This document shows positions 1 through 9,382 of a stretch of 64,000 bases of DNA, piece after piece. The stretch comes from Prochlorococcus sp. MIT 1314 (lineage in GTDB: Bacteria > Cyanobacteriota > Cyanobacteriia > PCC-6307 > Cyanobiaceae), in NCBI RefSeq assembly GCF_034093315.1, contig NZ_CP139300.1, forward strand, positions 1,612,001-1,676,000, given 5' to 3'. Position 1 is the first letter of the stretch, and every line of letters starts with the position of its first letter. Under the pieces are notes generated by a model, which saw nothing but the letters and a program-made list of their open reading frames with translations, had not been told where the DNA came from and searched no databases. A program made the translations under genes and the position numbers.

Positions 1-110
1 ACAGATTGATCTCTACTTAACCTTGCCTCTTTAATAAAATTTCCAATTCTTTTTAAAGAGGATTGTTCTTTTTTGGTATTGTCTTCTGGATTAGATTTTA
101 TTTCTTTCAA
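1..110 (-). CDS. RodZ-like helix-turn-helix protein, N-terminal fragment
   Basis: A reverse-strand frame stays open to the window edge, so only about 36 N-terminal residues are visible. It includes the run RIGNFIKEARLSRDQS, which resembles the start of the Xre-type HTH domain in COG1426 (RodZ-like) proteins. No ATG is present in the frame, so the likely start is the TTG at 110-108. That is 55 bases after the cobM stop on the same strand, so the gene is probably the last member of the petC-petA-lgt-cobM run. The frame also stays open further upstream into cobM, so the true start is uncertain. The rest of the gene lies outside the window. Confidence 0.55.
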   Translation of the reverse strand, partial: MKEIKSNPEDNTKKEQSSLKRIGNFIKEARLSRDQS

Positions 111-165
111 AGCAAATAAATTTTTACTAATTATAGTGATTAATATTTTTCTATCAACTTTGCGA

Positions 166-921
166 TTATTTATTTCTAAAGAGATGCCTATATGATGGAT
201 TGTATAGATTAGACCTGTTTTGAGAATTATTAATTGCTGGGCTAATTATGTAAATAGTTGTTCTAATTAATTTTTTTTCAATAGAAAATTTTTCCATATC
301 TTTTAATTCTATTAATGATGTCCAACCATCATCCCAAGATACTCTGAATCCAACAATAACTTTAGTCTCTGGGGGATAAAACTCTAGTAAAGTTTCTTGA
401 GAACTTTTTACATGCCTAGCACTTAGATAAAGGCATAAAGAGGAATTGTGTTTCGCAAGATCTTTTAGAGATTCTTTCTCGGGCATACCAGTTCTGCCTC
501 CTGCTCTTGTTAAAATAATTGTTTGCGTTACGTCTGGGATAGTTAACTCAGCTTCATGATATGCTGCTGCGACTTGAAAAGCACTTACACCTGGAATAAC
601 TTCGATTTCAATTTTTTCTTTTTTTAAAATTTCTATTTGTTCTCTAATTGCGCCAAAAAGACAAGGGTCTCCATCATGCAACCTTATAACAGTTTTCCCT
701 TCCTGAAGTTTTTTTATCATGATTGAGGTGATTTGCTCTAAGTTGAGGGAACTCGTTTTTATATTTTCAGAACCTTCTTTAGAAAAATCTAAAATCTTTT
801 CAGGAATTAGAGAATCAGTCCAAATAATGACATCTGCACTTTTTATTTTTTTTAAAGCTTTTAGTGTTAATAAATCTGGATCGCCGGGACCAACGCCAAT
901 AAATGATATTTTCTTATTCAT
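166..921 (-). CDS. cobM: precorrin-4 C11-methyltransferase (CobM)
   Basis: This is an SAM-dependent methyltransferase of the uroporphyrinogen/precorrin family acting in cobalamin ring contraction. The N-terminal [14 protein letters not shown] is the family's signature loop. [10 protein letters not shown] and a central [13 protein letters not shown] follow, as expected for the CobM/CbiF branch. I start at the ATG at 921 (251 aa); an upstream GTG at 939 would add six residues lying deeper inside lgt. The start overlaps the end of lgt by 8 bases, which suggests translational coupling. cobK and cobO are elsewhere in the window, so the pathway genes are dispersed. CobM is favoured over other precorrin methylases from motif similarity only. 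Confidence 0.88.
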   Translation of the reverse strand: MNKKISFIGVGPGDPDLLTLKALKKIKSADVIIWTDSLIPEKILDFSKEGSENIKTSSLNLEQITSIMIKKLQEGKTVIRLHDGDPCLFGAIREQIEILKKEKIEIEVIPGVSAFQVAAAYHEAELTIPDVTQTIILTRAGGRTGMPEKESLKDLAKHNSSLCLYLSARHVKSSQETLLEFYPPETKVIVGFRVSWDDGWTSLIELKDMEKFSIEKKLIRTTIYIISPAINNSQNRSNLYNPSYRHLFRNK

Positions 922-1807
922 TCTTTCTATTTTTACCACTATATGTTCTTAATCTTAAAAAAAATATTCCAATTAATCCAGAAGAAAATAGAAAAATACT
1001 TATAAATTGGGCCATTCTTATACCGCCACTACAGAAAGGCGGAAGCCCACCAATGCAAAGGGGGTCAGTTCTTAAACCCTCAATCCAGAATCTTCCAAAG
1101 CTATAACTTATTAAATAAAGACAACTAATAAAGCCAGGCCTAAAAAAATCTGTTTTACTCTGTTTATTAAATATCAAAATAAGGAGGATAAATATTAAAA
1201 AATTCCAAAATGATTCGTAGAGATAAGTAGGATGAAAGAATTCGTAATTAATAAATTCTAAAGGCCTATTTTGGATAGGTATAAATAATTTCCAAGGCAA
1301 ATTTGTAGGAACCCCAAATGCTTCATTATTAAAAAAATTTCCCCACCTTCCTATAGATTGTCCAAGAATAATCGAGGGTATTAATATATCTATAAAAGTT
1401 TTTAAATCAATGTTTTTCGACTTACAGAAATAGATAATAGATAATAATCCTCCAATTAGACCTCCATGAATTGCTATGCCTCCTTCCCAAACTGCTAGAA
1501 AAGAGGGAATTTGAATTGTGTTATTAAATAGCTCAAAAGAAGTAAAAAAATTGTCTCCAATATATTTCCTCCACTCAAAAATTACGTAATAAGTTCTTGC
1601 TCCAATTATTGAAAAAATTATTAATGAAGGTAGTATCTCGCTTATGTACTCTGGATTGATATTTCTTGCCTTTGCAAGTTTTTTAGAAATAAATAGGCCT
1701 ATGAAGACTGAAATCGAAATAAGCAAACCATACCATCTAATCGTTAGAAATCCTAAATGTAAAAATGTTTCTCCTGGAGACTGTATAAAAGCTTGAAATG
1801 TAAGCAT
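914..1807 (-). CDS. lgt: prolipoprotein diacylglyceryl transferase
   Basis: Lgt transfers diacylglycerol from phosphatidylglycerol to the lipobox cysteine of prolipoproteins in the inner membrane. The 297-residue protein has several hydrophobic segments, an N-terminal [12 protein letters not shown], the AIHGGLIGG loop and the signature [13 protein letters not shown]. Length fits the family. It starts at ATG 1807, 10 bases after the petA stop, and ends overlapping cobM, so it sits inside the petC-petA-lgt-cobM run. The link to cytochrome b6f genes is probably just genomic compaction. Confidence 0.95.
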   Translation of the reverse strand: MLTFQAFIQSPGETFLHLGFLTIRWYGLLISISVFIGLFISKKLAKARNINPEYISEILPSLIIFSIIGARTYYVIFEWRKYIGDNFFTSFELFNNTIQIPSFLAVWEGGIAIHGGLIGGLLSIIYFCKSKNIDLKTFIDILIPSIILGQSIGRWGNFFNNEAFGVPTNLPWKLFIPIQNRPLEFINYEFFHPTYLYESFWNFLIFILLILIFNKQSKTDFFRPGFISCLYLISYSFGRFWIEGLRTDPLCIGGLPPFCSGGIRMAQFISIFLFSSGLIGIFFLRLRTYSGKNRKNE

Positions 1808-1817
1808 CCAAAGACAG

Positions 1818-2771
1818 TTAAATACCCTCTACTGCCTGTACTTTTTCTACTTGTTTTTTCTTTAAGACTAAAAGTATTTGAGTTAGACCTACACCAATAA
1901 AGAATGCAATTAATCCAATAACTCTGTAAGGGCTCTGAAGTACCACTTCAGCATCCAATTGCCCAAAACCACCAACGTTTGGATCATTAGTAAGTGGATC
2001 ACCTGCATTAATTTTGTCCTGTGCTTTTACTATAAGTTGAGGTCCAACTGGTACAGAATCAGTAGTTATTTCACCATTCTCATTTTCTATAATAATTTCA
2101 TAACTACCATCTTCAATTGTGTCTATTGAATTAATAGTTCCTGTGGCGGAAGAGGTGAATATTACATTATTACTTTTATCTCCAGTTGGGTAAACTTGAC
2201 CTCTACCTCTATTGCCCCCTATGTGTAATGAGTATTTACCATAGTGATATTCTTTATTTGTGGATGGATCAGGAGAGAGTACAGGGAAAACTATTTCTTT
2301 ATTGGTATCACCAGGTAAAGGACCTACAATTATTATGTTATCTTTCTCTTCACTGTAATTAGTGAAGTATACTCCTTCCGTCTCTTCTTTGATTTCTTCA
2401 GTCCACCTTTCTTGAGGAGCAAGTTTGAAGCCATCAGGCAGCATTACAACAGCACCAACTTGTAATGGAACTTCAGAACCATCAGCTCCAATCTCTTTTA
2501 AGTCATTTTTATAAGGTATTTTGACAACAGCTTTGAAAACACTATCAGCACCAACGGATTGTGGAACCTCTGCAATAGTAGGCATCTGAGCTAGATGACA
2601 ATTCGCACATACTATCTTTCCTGTAGCTTCTCTTGGGGATTCGTAGTTTTGCTGAGCCCAAAATGGATAGGCAAAACTGATCTTGGGATATAAGATAATG
2701 CTTGTAGTGAAGAGAAGAGCGCAGATAAATAAAGTTGTTTTTTTCATAATTTGCTTTTTAAGATCATTCAT
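1818..2771 (-). CDS. petA: apocytochrome f precursor
   Basis: Cytochrome f is the c-type haem subunit of the cytochrome b6f complex and passes electrons to plastocyanin or cytochrome c6 in the thylakoid lumen. From the ATG at 2771 the protein is 317 aa. A hydrophobic signal ends at FA (residues 33-34), leaving a mature N-terminus YPFWAQQ whose Tyr35 is the axial haem ligand. CANCH at 55-59 binds haem covalently. A C-terminal membrane anchor precedes a KKKQ-type stromal tail. A longer frame to 2861 exists but would overlap petC, so I reject it. The gap from the petC stop to this ATG is only 4 bases. Confidence 0.95.
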   Translation of the reverse strand: MNDLKKQIMKKTTLFICALLFTTSIILYPKISFAYPFWAQQNYESPREATGKIVCANCHLAQMPTIAEVPQSVGADSVFKAVVKIPYKNDLKEIGADGSEVPLQVGAVVMLPDGFKLAPQERWTEEIKEETEGVYFTNYSEEKDNIIIVGPLPGDTNKEIVFPVLSPDPSTNKEYHYGKYSLHIGGNRGRGQVYPTGDKSNNVIFTSSATGTINSIDTIEDGSYEIIIENENGEITTDSVPVGPQLIVKAQDKINAGDPLTNDPNVGGFGQLDAEVVLQSPYRVIGLIAFFIGVGLTQILLVLKKKQVEKVQAVEGI

Positions 2772-2775
2772 TTTT

Positions 2776-3312
2776 TTATGCCCACCAAGGATTTTCATTA
2801 GTTCTAAAGTCAGTTTCTGACCACTGTTTGACAAGTACAGAATCATCGTCAATATCGACATGAGCTAGTGCTAAAGATAAAGGAGCAGGACCTCTTACTA
2901 CCTTCCCATTAGTATCGTACTGACTACCATGACAAGGGCATATAAATTTATTAGCACCACTATCCCACGGGACAACGCAACCTAAATGAGTACAAATTGC
3001 ATTTAAACCAAATTCGCCTATTTCGCCACCCTCATTAACTATTAAATAAGTTGGATCTCCTTTGAGACCTTGTACTAGGCTTCTGTCTCCTGCTTGATGG
3101 GTTGCCAACCAACCTGTCTTAGTTATTGGATTCCCTAATTCATCCTTAGCAGAAGTTCCACCACCTCCACTGCCGGCTCTTAAAGGCATGAAATAATTTG
3201 CCACAGGATAAAGAGCTCCTAAAGCTACACCAGTTGCAGTACCAAATGTTAGAAGATTCATAAATTGCCTTCGACCCATTGAAGGGACATCATTGGAACT
3301 TAATTGAGTCAT
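2776..3312 (-). CDS. petC: cytochrome b6f Rieske iron-sulfur protein
   Basis: PetC carries the [2Fe-2S] cluster that oxidises plastoquinol in the b6f complex. The 178-residue protein has a twin-arginine motif (GRRQFMN, about residues 13-19) before its single membrane helix, a glycine-rich hinge (residues 47-52), then the cluster motifs CTHLGC (107-112) and CPCHGS (125-130). These supply two Cys and two His ligands. It is the first gene of the minus-strand petC-petA-lgt-cobM run. The DUF3067 gene diverges 123 bases away, and tatC, encoding the core of the translocase known to insert Rieske proteins, follows. Confidence 0.97.
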   Translation of the reverse strand: MTQLSSNDVPSMGRRQFMNLLTFGTATGVALGALYPVANYFMPLRAGSGGGGTSAKDELGNPITKTGWLATHQAGDRSLVQGLKGDPTYLIVNEGGEIGEFGLNAICTHLGCVVPWDSGANKFICPCHGSQYDTNGKVVRGPAPLSLALAHVDIDDDSVLVKQWSETDFRTNENPWWA

Positions 3313-3435
3313 TCGCTACTTGGTTCTGTTATTTATTAGTTATTATGAATCAAATTGTCTAATTTCTGTTGCAAATAGATAGGACTTTTAATAATTTAAA
3401 GTAAAAGTTGAGGAAGTCTTAATTAATTGATTTAA

Positions 3436-3753
3436 ATGAAACCATTACTTGTAGATGAAGTTATTCATTATTTGATTCATCGTTGGGGTAAAAAATATGA
3501 CTTTAGACTCTTTAAAAGAGGAAGGTTTGTATATTTACAAATGATGTGGGGATTCCTTGGACAGGAATCATTTCCTTTAAGTGAAGTTGAATATCAAAAA
3601 TCGATAGCTGATAAAATCGAGATTTTAAATAGATGTGGATACTCAGAAGAAGTAAGGGAATGGTTAACAAAAGTAAATGCTAGGCCAAGGCTGGGTAGAG
3701 CAGTCAGCTTGCAATTAAATGTTAATGAGAAGATGAAAGAGTTTTTGATTTAA
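3436..3753 (+). CDS. DUF3067 family protein
   Basis: This 105-residue soluble protein matches the cyanobacterial DUF3067 pattern as I remember it: an N-terminal helix with HRWGKKYD, a FVYLQMMWGFLGQESFPLSE core, and the conserved tail RPRLGRAVS. Its function is not known to me. It is divergent from petC (123-base gap), and its last 32 bases overlap the 3' end of the convergent tatC. Confidence 0.8.
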   Translation: MKPLLVDEVIHYLIHRWGKKYDFRLFKRGRFVYLQMMWGFLGQESFPLSEVEYQKSIADKIEILNRCGYSEEVREWLTKVNARPRLGRAVSLQLNVNEKMKEFLI

Positions 3754-4480
3754 GATTTTCTGATAAGTAAGTTAATCCAGTACCAACAAAAAATAAAAAC
3801 ACAATCGAAATAGATAGCAATGACATTGTCAATGGGTCTGTTGAAGGGGTAATCACTGCAGATAAGATCGCTGAGGAGATCACAACTATTTTCCAATTCG
3901 AAATCATTTTCTCTGTAGTAATTATTCCAAGAGAACCAAGAATAAATTGTAATACTGGCAACTGAAAAGCTAATGCAGTACTAGACATTAATAAAAGAAC
4001 AAAATCAAAATATCTCTCTATTGACCAAGTTGGTTCAACAATGTCAGCACCGAAAGTAATAAAGAATTTTATGGCTGCAGGAACTAATATCCACCATGAA
4101 AAAATTAATCCTAAGAAAAATAGAAGACCTGAACCAAAAACTGCGGGCAAGATAAGGCTTTTTTCTTGTTTTGTTAATCCTGGGGAAATGAATAATATTA
4201 TTTGATAAAAAATATAGGGCATAGAAACTATTAATCCGCTATAACCTGCAACTTTAATAGCAACAAATAAGAACTCTCCTGGAGCAAGTTGTAGTAAATG
4301 TATATCACCTGCTGGAACTTCTAAAAAAGATATTAACGGCTTTATAACAAGAAAGCTTAAAAATATTGAGATAAGTATTGAATAAACTGAGTTTAGTATC
4401 CTTTGCCGAAACTCCTCTAGGTGATCACTGAAAGTCATCAAATCTGATAATTTATTTTCGCTCTGACCTGTAACTTTCAT
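3722..4480 (-). CDS. tatC: Sec-independent translocase subunit TatC
   Basis: TatC is the twin-arginine signal receptor of the Tat system, which exports folded proteins across the thylakoid and plasma membranes. The 252-residue protein has the N-terminal SDHLEEFRQRI signature and six hydrophobic segments. The first cytoplasmic loop carries the SPGLTKQEK motif and the conserved FSWWILVPAAIKFF stretch follows. ATG at 4480 is used; a second ATG 14 codons in, MTFSDHLEEF, is possible. Its neighbour petC encodes a classic Tat substrate. The convergent overlap with the DUF3067 gene means their transcripts are antisense over the final 32 bases. Confidence 0.95.
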   Translation of the reverse strand: MKVTGQSENKLSDLMTFSDHLEEFRQRILNSVYSILISIFLSFLVIKPLISFLEVPAGDIHLLQLAPGEFLFVAIKVAGYSGLIVSMPYIFYQIILFISPGLTKQEKSLILPAVFGSGLLFFLGLIFSWWILVPAAIKFFITFGADIVEPTWSIERYFDFVLLLMSSTALAFQLPVLQFILGSLGIITTEKMISNWKIVVISSAILSAVITPSTDPLTMSLLSISIVFLFFVGTGLTYLSENLKSKTLSSSH

Positions 4481-4570
4481 TATTGTTTACTAAAGATTTT
4501 GTAAGAAAAAGCTTTTAAATCAATTTTGCCAAAGTCTAATTTTATTTTTCGGTAAATTTAATTATTTGCT

Positions 4571-4822
4571 TCATTTAGGATTAGTTGGGTCTGGTAATAA
4601 GAAAGGAGGAGCATCATTTAAAGATGATTCGCCGTAAGTTTCATATTCTCTATACCCACCCATTTTCCCATTTGTTTTCATAAGTGCGCTTACGAAGGCA
4701 AGTAATAAGAAAACAGTCGGAGCTCCAATTATTAATGCAGCGCCGAAAAGATATCCAACAATAAATTCTGGAAAACTATGATTTCCTAAAAATTCATGAG
4801 TACCCAAAAGAAAATCAAACAT
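4571..4822 (-). CDS. small conserved membrane protein, function unknown
   Basis: This 83-residue protein has one clear hydrophobic stretch (roughly residues 20-48, VGYLFGAALIIGAPTVFLLLAF in part) and a polar tail with tyrosines and a proline-rich end (PPFLLPDPTNP). The pattern looks like a small thylakoid or plasma-membrane protein, but I do not recognise the family. It lies on the minus strand 90 bases before tatC and 28 bases after the NFACT gene, so it may belong to one transcript with them. Confidence 0.7.
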   Translation of the reverse strand: MFDFLLGTHEFLGNHSFPEFIVGYLFGAALIIGAPTVFLLLAFVSALMKTNGKMGGYREYETYGESSLNDAPPFLLPDPTNPK

Positions 4823-4850
4823 TTAGATCTAAAATTTTTTTTATTATAAA

Positions 4851-6575
4851 CTAAATTACTGTTTTAAGATTTTTTTTAATGTAATCTTCTCCTCTTGTAG
4901 GATTTCCCCAAATAATCTCTCCATTTTTAAAGGAAACACATCCTGGCCCTCCTTTTGTTATTTTTTGCAAATCTTTAATTTTTACTAAGTTAATTGGAAC
5001 TTTAATGTTTCTTTTTGCCTTACTAAACAAAGCAGCTAAATCTGCAGCTATTTGCAGATCTTGTTCAGATGCTTCTTGAGATGAAGACTTTAATACTACG
5101 TGACTTCCTGGCGATTCCTGAGCATGAAACCATAGATCGCCTTTCTTCGAAAACTTAAAACTGATTAAATCATTTTGCCTCATATTTCTCCCAACCTGAA
5201 GCTTTAATCCTGTGGGAGTCTTGACTTGAATTGGGGAAGATTGTATCTCAGATATATTTTTCTTATTTTCTCTTCGCGTCTTTTGATTAATATTAAACTC
5301 GTTACAAATTTCTTCCATAATTTCTTCCACTAGTTTAATTTTTATAAAAAGTTCTTCATGTTTTAAAGAATTTAGATTTTCTAAAAGCGTTGTGAATTCA
5401 TCTAATCTATTTAGATTAGTTTTGTAAATATTTAGTCTTTCTTTTATCAATTCACGAGATCTTTTTAGTTTTTTTGACTTTTTATACAGTTTCTGTCCTT
5501 TTATGATGTCTTGTTTTTTGATCTCATTTTTAGTGAATATTTTGTCAGCTTTTTCTTTATATACTTCGTAATTTTCTGACTTTAAAAGGAGATCATATTG
5601 CATGTTTAAATTCTTTTTTTCAGTATTTTTTTGTTTGAAAATTATCCCTTCAGTTTTATTTGATAACAATTCAAGTTTTTTTTGTTTTAAATGATAATCA
5701 TAATAATTCTCTAAACCAACGCATAAATCAATTTTTTTTTCAGATTTAATTTCTTTATCTGAAAACCAAACGCAATAAAAAAATTGATTAAATATGGCAA
5801 AGGAAAAGCTATTATTTTGAAATCTATTTATCCATATCCTCCAACTTTTAAATATCTCCTTTAAATTGGCATCGCTAATGAAATCAATATTTCTCTCCAT
5901 TATTTCCGAATCGCTAATATTACTAAAGACCTCTAATTGCTTCGTTAAAATTGGACTTACACCTTGGTAAGTATTGATTAAACAATGTTTCAATGAATTA
6001 GGTACTGTAGAAATTGATTCTTTCCACGATTGAAAAGATTCATCTTCTCTTGGTTTTTTTTTAAGATTAATTGGGGGGTTAGAATAAATTGATCCTGTTG
6101 AAATTTTTCTAAAACTAGATTCACTTGATTTGAGTTGTTTCCCTACAGCAATTATTTTTTGTTTATTGTCTAAATAGAAAATATTACTATGTTTTCCCAT
6201 TAACTCAAAAATCAAATACTTGCTAATCTCATCTCTTGGTTTTTTTGCAAAACCAAATTTTATAACTCTCTCGTAATCATTTTGGTCAATCGAAATTAAA
6301 GCCATATATTTTAATCCGTATCTTAATTGTTTAGAAAGTGTACTTTCTCTTCCAACCTTTTCTGGTTTATTTATCTTTAGTATTCTGGGAGAGTCTCCAT
6401 TCCATGAAACTTCTAACCAAGTTTGATAATTAACTCCTCTTAGACAGAATTGAATGGTATTAGGCTCAGGTTGTTGGGCAGTTTCAAACTTTGCAGGTAA
6501 AATTTGTTTTGATAAATAATGCAAGATAGATCTAATAGATGTAATATCCATTATCTGAGGCACACCTTTTTGCAT
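4851..6575 (-). CDS. rqcH: NFACT-family ribosome quality control protein (RqcH/Rqc2-like)
   Basis: RqcH-type proteins bind stalled 50S subunits with peptidyl-tRNA and recruit tRNA-Ala to add C-terminal alanine tails. The 574-residue protein has an NFACT-N domain with MDITSIRS at its start, a lysine-rich central coiled-coil and HhH region, and a C-terminal NFACT-R domain with GRNMRQND, DLWFHAQESPGSHVVL and AKRNIKVPINLV. Older annotations call it fibronectin-binding. The DR pair thought to be needed for tRNA selection appears as Glu102-Arg103. The frame starts at ATG 6575; ATG 6551 (MDITS) is equally plausible and fits the usual family start. gmk diverges 49 bases away. Confidence 0.87.
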   Translation of the reverse strand: MQKGVPQIMDITSIRSILHYLSKQILPAKFETAQQPEPNTIQFCLRGVNYQTWLEVSWNGDSPRILKINKPEKVGRESTLSKQLRYGLKYMALISIDQNDYERVIKFGFAKKPRDEISKYLIFELMGKHSNIFYLDNKQKIIAVGKQLKSSESSFRKISTGSIYSNPPINLKKKPREDESFQSWKESISTVPNSLKHCLINTYQGVSPILTKQLEVFSNISDSEIMERNIDFISDANLKEIFKSWRIWINRFQNNSFSFAIFNQFFYCVWFSDKEIKSEKKIDLCVGLENYYDYHLKQKKLELLSNKTEGIIFKQKNTEKKNLNMQYDLLLKSENYEVYKEKADKIFTKNEIKKQDIIKGQKLYKKSKKLKRSRELIKERLNIYKTNLNRLDEFTTLLENLNSLKHEELFIKIKLVEEIMEEICNEFNINQKTRRENKKNISEIQSSPIQVKTPTGLKLQVGRNMRQNDLISFKFSKKGDLWFHAQESPGSHVVLKSSSQEASEQDLQIAADLAALFSKAKRNIKVPINLVKIKDLQKITKGGPGCVSFKNGEIIWGNPTRGEDYIKKNLKTVI

Positions 6576-6624
6576 TATTTATTTTTAACTCAGAAGATTT
6601 TTATTTTACTGTAAAAAATTTAAT

Positions 6625-7179
6625 ATGAAAAATTTTAAAAAACTCATTATCCTTACCGGACCAAGCGGGGTTGGCAAAGGAACTGTCATCAAAGAAATAT
6701 TAAGTAAGGATAAAAATATTTGGCTTTCAATATCTGCAACTACAAGAGAACCCAGAGAGGGAGAGAAAGAAGGTGAAAATTATTACTTTTTGAATAAAGA
6801 AAAGTTTAAAGAAATGATTAAACAAAACCTTTTTCTTGAATGGGCCAAATTTGCTGGTAATTATTATGGAACTCCTTTATCTTCTGTTAATGAGAAAATC
6901 GAAAAGGGATTAACCGTTTTACTTGAAATTGAGGTGGAGGGCGCAAAACAAATTAAAGAAAAGTTTTCTGAGTCCCTTTCAATATTTTTACTCCCTCCAG
7001 ATATAGCAGAGTTAGAGAGAAGAATAAGAAATAGAGGAACAGAAAAAGAAGAGGCAATAAAAAAAAGACTCTTAAGAGCTAATTATGAGATTTCAGAATC
7101 AAATCAATTTGATTTTGCTTTGACAAATCACAATGTTTATGAAACAGCAAAAAGAATAATCAAGTTAATACAAACTTGA
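6625..7179 (+). CDS. gmk: guanylate kinase
   Basis: Guanylate kinase phosphorylates GMP to GDP with ATP. The 184-residue protein opens with the P-loop TGPSGVGKGT (residues 11-20), followed by the GMP-binding TTREPREGE and the ENYYFL and EWAKFAGNYYGT segments. Length and order are standard. It is divergent from the NFACT gene and convergent with psaJ, whose stop lies 16 bases past its own. Confidence 0.96.
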   Translation: MKNFKKLIILTGPSGVGKGTVIKEILSKDKNIWLSISATTREPREGEKEGENYYFLNKEKFKEMIKQNLFLEWAKFAGNYYGTPLSSVNEKIEKGLTVLLEIEVEGAKQIKEKFSESLSIFLLPPDIAELERRIRNRGTEKEEAIKKRLLRANYEISESNQFDFALTNHNVYETAKRIIKLIQT

Positions 7180-7195
7180 CTATTCTTTCTTTTAT

Positions 7196-7330
7196 TCAGC
7201 TCATTGGATGAAATAATAAGTCTGGGAAAAACCTATTAAATTCAATAATTATTCCTGCTGTAACAGTCAACCAAGCCGCTGCTACTACAGGAGCTGATCT
7301 CATGTATTTAGTACTAAAAAGTTTGAACAT
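7196..7330 (-). CDS. psaJ: photosystem I subunit IX (PsaJ)
   Basis: This short gene was found by translating the reverse strand between gmk and psaF. It encodes 44 residues beginning [20 protein letters not shown], with one hydrophobic helix ending in [15 protein letters not shown], the typical PsaJ pattern. PsaJ is a single-span subunit at the edge of photosystem I that contacts PsaF. It lies 30 bases downstream of psaF on the same strand, the classical psaF-psaJ pair. Confidence 0.95.
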   Translation of the reverse strand: MFKLFSTKYMRSAPVVAAAWLTVTAGIIIEFNRFFPDLLFHPMS

Positions 7331-7360
7331 TTTTTTAAGATAAATATTTTAAGTTAAGTT

Positions 7361-7915
7361 TTAGCGTGGACCATTTAGAGTGATATTTTTATCTGATTCT
7401 CTAAGTTCTCCACTTCTTCCTTGCTTGTTTGCAAGTAAGGGCCATTGGGCTCCTTTTATAAGACATTTCTGTGCTAGAGAGAAGTCTATAAAGATTTCCA
7501 TGTCAGCGGGATTCTTAGTCTTTTTAGATTCAATTAGATACTCCCTTCCAGACCAACCAATTATGCCAGCAATATAAATAAATATTGTACCTGGTATAAG
7601 AAGGTCTCCTTCATGTCCTCTGTTTAAAAGTGCACCCCATGGTTCTAATGGAGCTCCTAAAATTAAATGAGGTAAGCCATCATCTCCGCAAGATGCTTTG
7701 CCATACCTTTCAAATCTTGCGATGTCTTTCTGAGTAGTAGCAGAACTCGCTCTCTCAATAAATTTAGGATTTTCAGAGCATTTTGTGAGGGCTGATGCGG
7801 TAAATTCTGTACTTGCTCTGTCAGCGTTTAATGCTGGACCATTAGCAGCTAAAGCAATAGGAGTAAGTCCTAGAAACAGAAAAACTGAGGTTATGATTGA
7901 AAAAAAGAATTTCAT
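7361..7915 (-). CDS. psaF: photosystem I subunit III (PsaF)
   Basis: PsaF is a lumen-exposed PSI subunit next to PsaJ. From the ATG at 7915 the protein is 184 aa. A signal peptide (MKFFFSIITSVFLFLGLTPIA in part) ends at ALA, giving a mature start ANGPALNADRA. The lumenal domain has two cysteines (SALTKCSENP and GKASCGDDGLPHL), then a membrane helix FIYIAGIIGWSGREYL and a C-terminal KGAQWPLLANKQGRSGEL. A TTG three codons upstream (7924) is in frame, but the ATG gives the normal signal peptide. tsaD diverges 74 bases away. Confidence 0.96.
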   Translation of the reverse strand: MKFFFSIITSVFLFLGLTPIALAANGPALNADRASTEFTASALTKCSENPKFIERASSATTQKDIARFERYGKASCGDDGLPHLILGAPLEPWGALLNRGHEGDLLIPGTIFIYIAGIIGWSGREYLIESKKTKNPADMEIFIDFSLAQKCLIKGAQWPLLANKQGRSGELRESDKNITLNGPR

Positions 7916-7989
7916 AAGTTGCAATCTTTAATTCCTTATAATGTGTTAAGTAAGAAATTATTATTAAAATAGAACAAGTTGAAGCAAAT

Positions 7990-9060
7990 ATGCGTAAAGT
8001 TTTAGCTATTGAAACAAGTTGTGATGAGACATCTGTCTCAATAGTGTCTAATATTGGTGATTCTTTTAAAATTCATTCAAATATTATTGCATCTCAAATT
8101 GAAGATCATTCAAAATGGGGAGGAGTTGTTCCTGAACTTGCTGCCAGAAAACATTTAGAATTATTACCTTTTGTTTTAGAAAAAGCATTAATAGAATCAA
8201 AAATTAAAATTGAAGATATTGATTATATTGCATCAACTGTAGCTCCTGGATTGGTTGGGTGTTTACGGGTTGGCTCTATTACTGCAAGATCACTTTGCAT
8301 TATACATTCAAAGCCATTTTTGGGGATTCATCATTTGGAGGGCCATTTGTCTTCAATTCTATTCTCAGAAAAATATCCAAAGAAATCTTTTCTTACATTA
8401 CTTGTGAGTGGAGGACATACTGAATTAATTAAGGTTAATGAGAGAAGGGGAATGCAAAGACTTGGGAAGAGTTTTGATGATGCCGCTGGAGAAGCCTTTG
8501 ATAAAGTCGGAAGATTATTAGGTCTTAGTTATCCAGGAGGACCGGCAATTGCAAATATTGCTAAAGAGGGCAATCCTATGAAATTCAATTTACCAAAATG
8601 TAGGATCTCTGATAAAAAGGGTGGATTTCTTAAATATGATTTCTCTTTTAGTGGTCTAAAAACTGCTGTATTAAGACTAGTTGAAAAAATAAATCTAGAT
8701 GGTAAACCAATCCCAGTCCCTGATATAGCTGCAAGTTTTGAGAGAGTAGTGGCGGAGGTTTTGGTGGAGAGAACTATAAAATGTGCAAAAGATCATGGCT
8801 TGGATAATGTTGTTGTTGTAGGAGGTGTGGCTGCTAATAATACATTAAGAAAAATGATGATTAGTGAAGCAAGTAAAAAATCTATTAAAGTTCATTTAGC
8901 TCCCCTTAATCTTTGTACAGATAATGCGGCGATGATTGGAGCAGCTGCGTTGTTCAGAATCAAATTTAAGGATCATATAAGTTCCCTTAAATTAGGTGTC
9001 TCAGGAAGACTATCAATTGAACAAGCAAATACTCTTTATGAAGAAAATCCTCCTTTCTAA
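7990..9060 (+). CDS. tsaD: tRNA N6-adenosine threonylcarbamoyltransferase TsaD
   Basis: TsaD (formerly Gcp/YgjD) transfers the threonylcarbamoyl group to A37 of ANN-decoding tRNAs. The 356-residue ASKHA-fold protein starts with LAIETSCDETSVS. It carries the metal-binding HHLEGHL motif, the phosphate-binding LLVSGGHTEL, FDDAAGEAFDKVGRLLGL, and the C-terminal VVVGGVAANNTLR and CTDNAAMIGAAA. The hli gene begins 5 bases after its stop and is probably co-transcribed. Confidence 0.97.
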   Translation: MRKVLAIETSCDETSVSIVSNIGDSFKIHSNIIASQIEDHSKWGGVVPELAARKHLELLPFVLEKALIESKIKIEDIDYIASTVAPGLVGCLRVGSITARSLCIIHSKPFLGIHHLEGHLSSILFSEKYPKKSFLTLLVSGGHTELIKVNERRGMQRLGKSFDDAAGEAFDKVGRLLGLSYPGGPAIANIAKEGNPMKFNLPKCRISDKKGGFLKYDFSFSGLKTAVLRLVEKINLDGKPIPVPDIAASFERVVAEVLVERTIKCAKDHGLDNVVVVGGVAANNTLRKMMISEASKKSIKVHLAPLNLCTDNAAMIGAAALFRIKFKDHISSLKLGVSGRLSIEQANTLYEENPPF

Positions 9061-9065
9061 ATCAA

Positions 9066-9242
9066 ATGAACAAACAACCTAAAATTGAGATGGAAGAAAC
9101 AAAAAACCTCGTTGATAAAAAGGAACTCAATTTATGGAAAAGAGGCTTTACCCCACAAGCCGAAATATGGAACGGGAGGATGGCAACTATTGGTATAGGC
9201 ATAATTTTTATTATTGTTGCTTTAATAAGCCAATTTTCCTAA
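9066..9242 (+). CDS. hli: high-light-inducible protein (Hli/Scp family)
   Basis: This 58-residue protein has one hydrophobic helix preceded by the chlorophyll-binding motif AEIWNGRMATIGIG (about residues 33-46), the hallmark of single-helix LHC-like proteins. Such proteins protect against excess light and help chlorophyll recycling. The N-terminal 30 residues are charged and variable. The gene follows tsaD after 5 bases. The same helix is fused to the end of ferrochelatase at 57072-58247. Confidence 0.93.
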   Translation: MNKQPKIEMEETKNLVDKKELNLWKRGFTPQAEIWNGRMATIGIGIIFIIVALISQFS

Positions 9243-9382
9243 TAGAGAAAAACTTTTTTGACTTATTCAGTAATTTAGTGAGGCTTATTAATTAAATTAA
9301 AAAAATATTGTATTTAATGGACTTGTGATGAGATTATTGATTTAATCAAAATGATTAATATTTTTATTATTTGTAAGATTAT

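Noticed and set aside
903..1106. Plus-strand frame over the end of lgt and start of cobM
   Set aside because: Both opposite-strand genes are secure and the frame has no recognisable features.
2772..2861. 30-residue N-terminal extension of petA
   Set aside because: It would read through the petC 3' end in another frame and precede a normal signal peptide. The ATG at 2771 gives the usual 317 residues.
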